Shown: in pieces, positions 48,101 through 58,914 of the stretch
Layout: every line of letters starts with the position of its first letter
Numbering within the stretch: position 1 is the first letter of the stretch
Source of the DNA: Pegea sp. RAD2-039
Taxonomy: Eukaryota > Chordata > Thaliacea > Salpida > Salpidae
Assembly (NCBI GenBank): GCA_034620365.1
Contig: JAQGEQ010000090.1
Coordinates: 496,001 to 560,000 of the forward strand
Length of the DNA stretch: 64,000 nt
Direction of reading: 5' to 3'
Position numbers and translations under genes: made by a program
Notes under the pieces: model-generated
Databases searched by the model: none
Told to the model about the DNA's origin: nothing
Seen by the model: only the letters and a program-made list of their open reading frames with translations

Positions 48101-49055
48101 TCTTGTTATCTAAATTTCCGGGTTTAACTTTATCAAAACCTGTTTTGGATTCAGCTTGGCGTAAACAATTTCGTCAAATTGAGACCCTTAGTAAGATGGA
48201 AGACAACCACCAAGCCCGCAAACGAGCTAATGACCTTAAAGTCAGTTCAATTCATTGATTTAATGTCTTTAGATTCCTTGAGATATTTGTTCAAGTTGTT
48301 GGTTACACAAGAAAGCTTTTAGGATTCTATTTTTCAGCTTCAACATTCTCATCAAAGTCATCAGCTGCTTACAGACATCATGAGAAAGGAACACGAACAG
48401 ACTCAACGAGTTAAAGAAGCAAGAAGACAAGAAAGTATCAAAAGGAGTGCAAAAATACTTGCTAAGGAGAGGAAGCAACAGACTGCTCGTATAAGAAGAT
48501 ATTACTCCGACTATCAGCTTAGAATGAGATCAAAAATGATTAGAAGAAGAACTAAAGAAGAAAAGGTCTTTTAATCTCACAAAATGTTGATAATTACAAA
48601 AGTTTTTTTTTCAGATATTTAAACATTTGTTTGAGGAAGGGTTAGAGATTCAGAAATCTCGAGTCAGAGACTTGAGAAAATACGCGAAAGATAAACGCGA
48701 TCAACTACAGAATTATCAACGGAACCAAATTGCTTCTTTAGAGAATTATTATCGGGACCAGTTTGAGATTCTGGCTGAAGATTTAAGAAACGAAAAAAGA
48801 GATTTAAAAATAAGAGATAAAGCTCAGAGTCAGGTAAATTATCAAAATTTGATCTTCATCTTCTTACATCTTCTTCTTTAGCTTGTTCGACAGATGAGGA
48901 GTGGTTTGAAGAAGAAAATGGAACGAGAAATAGAAGATCTACAAGAACAGATCTTTAGAGATGATGATGATGCACATTTTCGACAAATAGAAGCTGATAG
49001 AGTGAGAAGACAGCTACAACTTGCAACTTATCATGCAAAGTTTAAACCAAATTAA
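45106..49055 (+). CDS. CEP95: Centrosomal protein CEP95-like, 775 aa, 14 exons
   Basis: Centriole/spindle-pole protein of unclear function. Exons 45106-45127, 45187-45315, 45467-45673, 45729-45771, 46129-46462, 46512-46618, 46921-47121, 47187-47242, 47468-47631, 47672-47885, 48011-48240, 48338-48565, 48615-48833 and 48882-49055 keep one frame (2328 nt). The N-terminal 110 residues match the CEP95 CH-like domain: FANNLAKKC, HNIQCVVDVLANEYL, NLSHISGDKVV and NLLEILDGMLDFMLEHL. The middle is Ser/Glu-rich and disordered. The last 350 residues are basic and Glu/Gln-rich long coiled coil. Human CEP95 is about 821 aa. The ATG directly follows TTTCAG, so a 5' UTR intron or trans-splice acceptor sits at the start codon. 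A decoy acceptor at 45843 would give a short tail, SLND, then stop. Confidence 0.9.
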
Positions 49056-52000
49056 AGATGTCTTCCATAAAATTGATTTCTTTTTCTTCTAGTTGTAGTT
49101 TTTGCTAATTTTTCTCTTCCTCTATTTCCTAGTTCTATATAAAACTGTGTCTCAGTGTCGATTTGTAAACTTCCTTGATGCAATTGTTTTCGCTGATCAA
49201 TTAATTCTACAATGATTTATTAAAATATATTTTTTACTGTTTTCTGATTAATAGGTTTTATAAATAAATTATTTATTTCAAAAATGTATTTTGTTAGAGA
49301 GTGTAAGTAATTGCAGTCTGACAGCGAAATAAAAGCGAGTCTAGTTCAAATCTTATACTATTTGATCTTGTATATCTTCCAGGATTTTTTTTCAGATCCC
49401 ATCTTAGTGAAGATCTTTATAAAATTTAATAATGATTCAACTTTTATCTCTTAAATTAAACTTAAATTTCTTAAAGATCGACGACAACAAGTCATCATCA
49501 ATAAATTTCATGACTTTTTAGGGTCTTCGGTGATATCTTTAAAGACATTTTCTTGGTCCCCTTCGATATTCATACAAATGATTTTTACAAATCGTTCTTC
49601 TCTCAAAATAGTTCTGGAAATTTATTGCTTTTTCGCCAAACTTTTAGTATTAATTCAGTTTATCTTTAATAATTTTCTATTCTACTGACTGACAGTTTAA
49701 AACCAGAAGCTAGCTACCCACATATATTTCCACCTTTCAATAAATAAACTCTAACCCAACATCACCTGATCTTAAAATTACATTTTCTAATGTCATTAAA
49801 GACGAAAGCATTTTGATTTGTTCCGTTTTAAAATAGGCAGCCATTTCAATTATTTGTTCAGAAAGTTTATCTACTTCATAGCAGTGAATCTGTTCAAAGA
49901 TTATTTACAGGAAGAGTTAGATGTGGCGTACCATTTTATTCATATTAAGACCGTCTCTACAACCTCAATATTAAATTCCTGTAGTACCTTTCCTCCAATC
50001 TACTATTTGAAATTATTAAAAACTTTTTTGCCATCATAACTTCTTTGAATTTTTTAAAGATCTGTCATACCTCCTCAGAGGCTAATCATTCAAAATTAAA
50101 CCGCTCAACACCTTTAATAACACTTAGAAGAGTTATAAATGTTTCTATAGGGTTTTAAATTTTCACCAATTTAATAACTACATCAAAAGTTATTTTAAAA
50201 TTTTGTTTAGAGATATAATTTGGTTTACAAGTGAGGAATAATGTCAGCTTCATCATTTGCTTTATTATAATAATTTTTTATTTATATTTTATTTATGCTT
50301 CTGCAGTGTTCCTATTCTTTCTATACTAGTTATGCTAAATTGTGAATTTTATATTTTCTTTCATTATCTTTCCATTCAAGTTGTTTTGTTTTCATTCACT
50401 AGAAAAGCTTCTATAATTTGTCTCTCTTGAAAATCTTTAATAACGTCCAGTGAAGTAAACACTTTTTCTATAGGGTGATCACGACGAGGAATTTTATTCT
50501 CGATTCCATCAATACATTCTAATCTATAAAACCTCGTAAAACTTTATTTAAAACATCTAATCATCTAATTAACATATTCAGCAAGTGATAGAAATTACTA
50601 TTTTTTTCATTCTATTCACTTATTCTATTATTTAGTTATTGATTTATAATTTATATTTGATTTATGCCTATGAAAGTTCATTAATTATATGTGGCACTCA
50701 AGATCTTTCTACCGTCATAAATCTATCTGTAAATAGAAAACTTAAGTTTTCTTACTTGTTGCTACTGATGTTAAACTGTAATACTTTTAAACTTTCATTT
50801 CTTTTTTATATCGTTATGTGTTTGCTGTAAGAACTGTATAACACAGTAGTTGCAGCCATGTGTATAATAAATAAGCAAAAAATAAACTAACTAAAATCTA
50901 AAACAGACTACTTGTACCAATTTGATGAAACAAAAGCAAGTCACAATCTATGAGAAGAACTCAAAAGATAAATCTTGAGTTTGTAGAGTGATTTAAGTGG
51001 CGCAGAAAACAGCATATTTATGGCAAAATATAACTACAGAACTTCTGAAATAATTTGAAATTAATGCTTTAGATAATTCTATAAAAAAATTCTTTAATTT
51101 TACTTCAATTAAATAGAAAATAGATTATTTCTTGAACTCTTAAAAGAAACTATTTTAGGAAAATAGAAACTTATTTTTCTTTCTGTCTCCAAAAATATAT
51201 CTTGTAACTTAAATTTAATTAAAAAACTTTATCTTGTAACACATCTATTTTTGCTTTCAGTTATTTTTTACTGATATTACTCAGGGTGGATATAAGAATA
51301 CTTATTTTTCTTTTACAAAGAATAAAATAATCGACTTATTTATCCACTAAGACTAATTTTTAAAACATTTATCTGCACAGTACTGTAAATTAGCTGCACA
51401 GAAGTAAGCTTCAACTGATATCCAAACAAACGATTTTGAGATACAATTTATTATACTGTAGACTTGACTTGAACATCTTTGAGTAATTCAAACAGGAAGT
51501 GACGTATAACAGTTTATCACAGTCACTAAACGTGTAAAGGACTTGCAACATACAGCAAAGCTTCTTGGTAAGATTCATATAAAGCAGTAGAACTTAAAAT
51601 TTTTGTAACAAAACCTTTCAAGGTTTTTTACTTGTATGTTGATTACCTACAATAAACTAAATCTATACTTATTTTTAAAATTTTTAAAATTTATAAATTT
51701 TCATTATTTCAGTTGGTGGTTTCTTAAATAAATTATTTTTAAATCTCTCTGTTAAGCCAAAAGTCTTATCATTAACCGATAAAGTCAACTGAATAATTTT
51801 GTCTTGACTCGTTTGTAGCAAAGAGAAGTTCTATAGCAGTTTTTCACTTTGAACAGAACAATTTATCTCTAAATAAGATAAGAAACTTATTTTATTAGAA
51901 TAACTGCAGATCACAAATCATAAAATAATTATTAGTCAGAATATTTTCAAATGTTTAAAAGTTCAAATAGTTACAAGTGAAACTTTGAAGCTTATTTTGA

Positions 52001-52453
52001 TTAATCTGTTTTCTGGTCATTTGTAATATTTCTACTTTTGATATCTTGTTTCATTAAACTATTTTTTATTAGATTGATTCGCATTTAGATTGAATTATTA
52101 GATTGATTCGCATTTGTTTAACATTTTACATAAATCGTTTAAATTGTTATTAAATTCTATCTACTTTAAAGAACTATTTTACGGTTAACTGTGAGAGAAA
52201 TCATAAAAGTCTTTGAACTAATCTTCATCAAATATTATATAAAATCAAATTTCATGATAAAGAAATAATTATATTTTGAAACTGATTTGACTAAAGTAGA
52301 AACTAATGAATTTGTTGATTAATAAATACTTTAATTAAGTTTCATTCAACAAGTTATTTAATTCGTTGTATTTTCTTGTATTAGGTTTAGAAACAGTTTT
52401 AATCATGATCTTCTATACAAAAATTACAAAAGAAGCTGAAATTTTAAAGGTAG
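49056..52453. other. Intergenic with decayed coding-looking blocks
   Basis: Between about 49.5 and 50.55 kb the minus strand has several blocks with coding-like composition: one reads RRDHPIEKVFTSLDVIKDF, another IIEMAAYFKTEQIKMLSSLM, another VKIICMNIEGDQENVFKDI. They are interrupted and I cannot assign a family, so an old mobile element or a dead gene is possible. A 19-bp direct repeat (ATTAGATTGATTCGCATTT) occurs at 52068 and 52097. The rest is featureless. Confidence 0.35.
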
Positions 52454-53997
52454 TTAGCCCACAGGTGACCCTTCAAAATCACCACCAATGCTGTAATCAA
52501 ATGAAGGATATGGGGGTGGAGGTTGGGGTTGGGGCTGGGGGCAAGAAGACGATTCTTGGTATGTTGGTAAGTCATCATGACATTCTTGGTTAGAATATGG
52601 CTAAAAGTTAAAACGCCAATTTGGTAACTTTTCTTTAATATAGTTCAGTTTAAAACAATTGTTGGAAAAAATGAAACTTACGTTGTTTTGGATGGTGTAT
52701 GCTTGATTAGAAAGATCTATTTGAGTTGAAACTGCTACAATAGTTTCTCTCTGTCATAAAAAGAAGAATAATTCACCAAATAGCTCTTAGAGTAGTACAA
52801 TCGATTTCTTAGATTACATAAAAACCTATTTAGATATTTTTTATTATTAGTTGATTAAGTTTTAAAGATTAAATATTTAGTTATTGATACTTTGATATAT
52901 CCAGCTTTAAGATCTTTTAATAATATATTAAACTTGACAAAGTTAATTAAAACTATAAACAGTTGAATGGTATCAGAAATGTAAATTTTCTTAAATCGTA
53001 TTTATATCATGTTTCAAGCTGCACACTTTTAATAAATCCCTATATTTTGTTTAATTTGTTACTTATTTACTAATACAGCCCTTAGCATACAACTGAGTAT
53101 GAATTTGTTATTTAAACAAAGTTTCGATTCAATAATTTGGCTCTTAACAAAAAAGTTATTTTAAAATCAAATTCTAATTAATCCAAATAAGCTTGCATTT
53201 ACTTCAAACTAAATCTCTAAACTTTTACTTGTCTGAAATAAGAAAATATTATTAAATTTGATTTGGTTCAGCTTAGAAAGCAATATATTATTTTGTTCTT
53301 AAGTTTTAAGATAAATAATGATTCTTTGATTCGTATAAAAAATCGTTTAACAGAATCCTCTGTATGATAGCTTTTCTTTTTAATTTAAAGTAAAAACTCC
53401 TTATAACCTTTTTAGTAGTTTACTTACCCTTTCGCTTGATCGAGAAGTCTTTATATTTTTCAACAAAGTTCGGAATGCAATAAATGCAATTATTAAGAAA
53501 AGAAGAAGTATCAGCCATATAACTACAAAATATATAGATTCAGATTTATTTATTTTTAGAATCTAATCGTTTAACATACATCTAAAAAATCATAGCATTT
53601 TATAAAAGCCTTACAAAGTATCTACCTTAATAGTAATAAATGTTAATATTATATCATTTTAAACTTGTAATATCACAAAATTGTCTCTAGACATTGTGTT
53701 AATAAGAAGAAAACTACTCATATGTACCCTAAACTTTCACATACATTAAATGTCTTTTGGATAAATACTTAGGCTAATGAGTAAAAAGATTTTGGATCAA
53801 AATTTTTAGAGATGAACAAGTTTTAAAGAGTATACAACATTTTTCTAGACTAATTGTTTGAATTAAAGAAACCTGTTTAGTGTATTTTGATTGTTTAATT
53901 TGAAAATTTTAGTTTGTCATACTAATATTAACTTAATATTAGATTAATATAAACTAATGTTTAAAATGAAATACTTACACCAATTTTCTTGGTCCAT
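52454..53997 (-). CDS. Small single-pass membrane protein with two PY motifs, 109 aa
   Basis: Four exons (53979-53997, 53428-53522, 52682-52750, 52454-52600) join in frame with good GT-AG sites (330 nt). The start is MDQENW, followed at once by a strong transmembrane helix (FIWLILLLFLIIAFIAF, residues 6-22). Basic residues (RTLLKNIKTSRSSERR) then predict an outside-N, cytoplasmic-C topology. The tail carries LPTY and, after a run of Gln-Pro pairs, PPPPY: PY motifs of the kind bound by WW domains of Nedd4-family ubiquitin ligases. This layout resembles adaptor proteins such as PMEPA1, WBP1 or Shisa relatives, but it lacks a Cys-rich ectodomain and I cannot name the family. The exons are too short to show up as long open frames. 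Confidence 0.72.
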
Positions 53998-55886
53998 TTA
54001 GCAGTTTATAAAAGCCTAAACACTCTGGTATTTATAAAACATTTTAATCTGTGAATCTAATAAGCGAATTTATTAGAAAAATTATTAAAAAAAGTAAAAG
54101 TACATATGAAAGATTTTAATTATTTTTATATTGTACAAAATATTTTTTACAAGGAAAAAAGTTATGTTAAAAACAAAATATTAGTTAAACATAATTCGAT
54201 CTAACCTAAAAGATCATTTAAAAACCTTTCAATAATTGTTTATAGAAAAGTATTGGTTAAATATTCTATAATAATAGTTTAATTTTATAACTGTTTCTGT
54301 ATCTTTTAGTGCTTTTATATCCCAGTTGGTTAAATATCTTAATAAAACAAAATCATAAGATATATAAATCATACTGTTTGCCGCAATGTAACATTATTGT
54401 AACTAACCAATTCTTCTACTGATACAAATTTACAATATTTATCTATTTTCAAAAAAAAAATACTGTTAAGTTCTCTGTAAGCTGTTTAGTTTGAAACCTA
54501 GTTATTGTCAACAATACTTTTGAAATTTTCCAAAAAAATTTGGTGTAAAAGTTAATGTTCTATATTTATAGTTTCTATTAATAATTAACTGATATAAAAA
54601 CAAATTTATGATATTTATTAGTTCAATACGTCAATAAACAAATTACAGAATGGTTCAGAAAATACTTTCTAAATGCAGTTAGTAAGCTTTAAGGTCAATT
54701 AGAAAATTTTTTATACAAACATTTGCAATTGAAACTGAAATTAATAAAATAAGCATCAGATAATAGTATTAGAAAATAATTCAATTTCAGTAGTTCATGT
54801 TTTTATAATTTGGTTTTAAATCCAAATATACTTTTATTATAAAAGTATTGAGAAACAGTTTGTAAAAAAATTAAGATTTTTGCAAATTTAAGTTGTTTCA
54901 AAAAGATGTAATTCTAAATATGATTACTTTTTATATTTATAGTCAAAATTTTAAGAAAAACTTTTTATCAATTTTAAAAATACTTTTAGTTTAATGAAAT
55001 ATTCACAAAGTTAAAAACGTTGAAACTAAATGCCTTTCTATAGAATTAAAAACAAATATTATTACATTGGATCCGTTTATTTTCATGTTTTCTGAATGAA
55101 GCAAAATTAATTCAATTTCTTATTTAAAAGATGGTTTTATAAAGATGTTAGCGAATTCGTTTTTTATAACAGTTTTATCTCTTATGCAAATAATCTTACC
55201 GATTAACAATTAATTCTGAATAAAATGTTGAAACAAAATATTTAGCAACAAATTCTGATGAATATAAAATGAATTATTTGGAGTTTCTAAATTTTAACCG
55301 ATTATTTCAAACAGAGCTTGTAACATCATTAACAAAAATATGGAATAAGGACACGATCCTTTAAACATTAAGAAACATTTAATAAAGAAAATATGTTTAT
55401 AAAAATACTGAATTTTTGGTTTGCAAAAACGAATTATTTGAAGAGTCAATTTCAGAAAGATAACTTAATTTTTGATCTTTCGGTGGTAGGAGTGTCCTCG
55501 TTATCAGCTGCTCTTTTGATAAGGGGTGATAAATGTGACTTCTTTATTCTGAAAAATACCAGTTGTTGATATTTGAATGTTTGCATAAATTTATTTGGAA
55601 TTATTGAGTTATATACATAAGTTTGAATGTACCAAATTTGTTTGTATTTTTATCAACTCTTTCAACACTTAATACTCTATAGGGTTTAGAAAATAGTAAT
55701 TTCAGTTTTATCGAACTTCATAATTATCTTAATTGAAAAGATTGTTTTTCAAGTTGGTAAATTGAATATTAAAATTTTTATCAGATTTCCAAAGAGCTTT
55801 TGTGGATTAGATACGCATTATAAACAAAATAATTAAATAAATCGATAATATTTAAATCTAATTTCCGCAACATATATTACTTGAAT
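53998..55886. other. Intergenic, no gene recognised
   Basis: AT-rich DNA between the PY-motif gene and the SAMHD1-like 3' end. Nothing supported. Confidence 0.6.
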
Positions 55887-58800
55887 TCAAGAGTAATTTT
55901 GGATTTGGCACCATTTAGAAAAAGCAGTTTCAGCATCTAAACTTATTGAATTGTTTCTACAAAACAAACGGATTTCTATATCCTGAAAATTGGAAAAATA
56001 AAACTAACAGATTCGATGTTTTTAGAAAAACCTGAAAATGTTGAGGTAATATTGAAGATACTTCGTTAGCATGGATCACATAAGATTTATCTGAAACGTT
56101 TTTGGAGTAAAATAAAAAGTTGTCGACTGGATTACCAGTCTTGAATCCGTAGTTAATATTCACGATCTAGAAGATGAAATTTGTTATTTTTATTTATTAA
56201 AGTTTTATTAACTTCGCACCACAACAAAAATGTCTTCTTTTTTTAATGAATTTTTTTCTGAGTTTTCTATAATCTCCTTGGCAATGGTATTTGAACAAAG
56301 CTTAAGTTGGAAACAAAAATAAAGTCTTGTAAACTCAATAAATATTATTGTTATTGAGTTATCTTTCTAATTTTGATATATAGTAAGTTTAATAGTAAAT
56401 TATTCAAATTATCAAAACTAATCATTGATAAATTTTAAAATTACATTAACTTATTCTATATAAGAAACTAAATAGAACCTTTAAAAAACTTCAAATTCAA
56501 GTTATATTACCTTTTTAGCAAGTTTACCAGGTTTCACTTTTGCACATAACTTATATAAATCGCGAACAAATATCCGTTGAATTATCGATTTCGCTTTTAT
56601 CATGTCTTCGTGTTGATCTTCACTGTTTGCTATTTGATAAAATATCTAAAAAGTTATATACCAGCTCATTAAAAATTTCGTTTAGTATTCATTTGTATCT
56701 AAGAGATGCTTGATAAATTTAATTATTAAACAATTATTTTCTAACTAAAGTCAATGACTCACATTATCTGTTAACTTAGTAAAAGCTACAGGGTCGAAAA
56801 TGGCTTCACATAAGCTAAGTAATTTCCCATTACTCCCAGAGATAAGCACGTGGTTATTAGCAAGAGTAAATGCATCACAAATCCTGTATAATAAAGATGA
56901 AATAATTAAACGAATTTCTTTTATATTTATTAATTAAAAGTTTAAATTTTCAAAGTCTTATTAGTTGAAAGAAATATTCTATTTTATGGCAGGGATTGTT
57001 GTAAAACATGAAGTATAAGTCCACTCTCCACGCCAACAGGGTCATGTGTCCAGCTAGCGTCACAGGAGCTGCCACAACGACAATGAGTAGCGACTACCTG
57101 GCTACGAGGCCCCGACTTTAAATTCGGAGTTTCGTGTCTCCTGGAAATGTTGATAATAACCCGGCCCTTCAACCCGAATTCTTATAAACTTTTTCTTGTC
57201 GCAAATATATGTCTAACTGGGCTTGAACTCGGGGACTTTCTGCTGCTAGGCGGGGGGTGATAATTGCTTCGAGACGGAAAATTGTCAGAAAAAAATGAAG
57301 CTAAAATTCAATCATTTAAAAATATTAAAAATTTTGCAAGAAAATAAAAAGGAAATGAAAATTAGTAAATGTAACTTGCATTGTGTTGATAGCATGATTG
57401 ATTTTGTGCTGATAAGCTATCTGATGTAGAATACTTCTCGTATGAAACATCTCATAAAGATAAATCGCATCCTAAAGATTGACTTACAGATAAAAAAAGT
57501 TGAAAAGTTAAAACAAAAGTTCACTTTATCTCGTCCAGCAAGATGTGAAACCTTATCTGAAAATATCACTTTCATATTGATCAATATTCGGTTGTGATCA
57601 AAACTGTTATTCAATCCAAGGTGGTGAGCGTCTCTTGCAAAATAATCCCATTTGTCAACATCCACTCCATTTTTTTTGTTTGAAACAATCTAACATTTTA
57701 TCAAAGATTATTTCACAATAAATGAACTTTAAAAATCCTATTTAAGCTTTGAAAATTGTAATCATAATGTTTGAAGAAGTAAGTGGTCTTCACCTCATAC
57801 AAAAATCGTTTTTCTTTTGATCTCTGGTAATCAGACTCATCCTGAAAAGATAAATAATTGCTCAGAGTTTTAATACAAACATAAATAAACCTTTACATAA
57901 CAATTTTATTTGTGTAAACAAACTTTGTATAGTTAAAAAATTAAATGATTTAAAGTCAAACCTTAGGTGGGTTTATGAGTTGCTTGATAAAAATCAAATC
58001 CTCTTTAAAATTCAATCCATATTTTTCAAACTCTTTCTCTAAATTGTTTTCTTTGATTAAATGTTCTAACATCATACAAGAAGCATCTTCATGCTGAGTA
58101 AAAGCCACATGAAAAAAAAGAGATTCTATGATAATGATGAAAATTGAAATCAGTTGAAAAGTTGAAATTTTTACACAAAAAAATTAGTAACGAACCTTCC
58201 ATTTAATATCTGGTTTAATACTTGGTATAAACTGAGAATCAAACACATGAGAAAAAGGACCATGACCTATATGACAAAAAATATTTACAGAACATAAAAA
58301 AATTGAGTAACAAAAATTTTATGAAAATATTGGTGTAATTATTGTAATTACGAAACGTCAATCAAACTTACCCAGGTCATGGCATAAGGCTGCAATTTCA
58401 ACACAAAGTATATCACGGTCATCAACCACATCAGGTTGACGGGCTTGAATATGTTTCAATAGTTTACCTGCCAGGTAACATGTCCTGAAAAAATTACAAT
58501 TTTAATAATTTATTTGCCTTGAAAAGATATCAAAATATTTCTTTAATTGAAAAGCGAAATTATTTCTGAAATATTATTTTTTTAATTACCAATTTACTAA
58601 CTATAAAGATTAAGATAAAGTTAGAAGATTTTTATATCATCAGTAAAGTAATAAATTTAAATATTTCAATTTAAGATACTCACCCAATACAATGTTCAAA
58701 TCTGTTGTGGCAAGCACCAGGGAAGACATAATAAAGAGTTCCTAATTGCTTTAAATCTCTGAGTCTTTGAAACTGTCGAGTATCAATAAATTTGATCATT

Positions 58801-58914
58801 AGAGGATGAAGTTCAATGTGACCATGTATTGAGTCATTGAAAAACTAAAAAAAAAGTAAGATTTAATTTGTGGAATTTTATAAGTTATTTGAAACTTACT
58901 TTTGATTCTGTCAT
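55887..58914 (-). CDS. SAMHD1: SAMHD1-like dNTP triphosphohydrolase, 427 aa, no SAM domain
   Basis: Hydrolyses dNTPs to nucleosides plus triphosphate. Twelve exons in one frame: 58900-58914, 58684-58844, 58372-58484, 58196-58266, 57962-58093, 57794-57841, 57525-57689, 57380-57471, 56763-56883, 56511-56645, 56032-56166, 55887-55982. Family segments in order: [39 protein letters not shown] (H56, equal to human H167), [14 protein letters not shown] (H94, D95), [17 protein letters not shown] (D192, equal to D311), [36 protein letters not shown]. All HD-domain metal ligands are kept. The protein starts MTESK directly before the HD core, so the N-terminal SAM domain (about 110 residues in human) is missing, and the C terminus is short. 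Exon 8 ends at a GC donor. The start codon sits alone in a 15-nt exon, so a longer upstream exon cannot be wholly excluded. Confidence 0.93.
56985..57285 (-). mobile_element. GC-rich tRNA-derived SINE-like insertion in a SAMHD1 intron
   Basis: A sharply bounded GC-rich block inside the 496-nt intron between exons 8 and 9. On the minus strand the 5' part reads GCCTAGCAGCAGAAAGTCC then CGAGTTCAAGCCC, like the 3' half of a tRNA with a B box (consensus GGTTCGANTCC). A body follows with CTCGTAGCCAGG and CTGGACACATGACCCTGTTG. The latter resembles the conserved central domain of Nin/Deu-type SINEs (CTGGCCACATGACACCCT as I remember it). It ends near 56985 without a clear poly(A). The A box is degraded. 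Confidence 0.6.

Noticed and set aside
52366-52593. Plus-strand frame with a Gly/Val run
   Set aside because: It is the complement of the Gln/Pro-rich tail exon of the minus-strand PY-motif gene.
56984-57172. 62-codon minus-strand frame within the GC-rich intron block
   Set aside because: The block is SINE-like, with tRNA-type and conserved-core motifs; the frame has no protein features.
57180-57285. Functional tRNA gene
   Set aside because: Only a B-box-like half is present; no complete cloverleaf or A box could be drawn.
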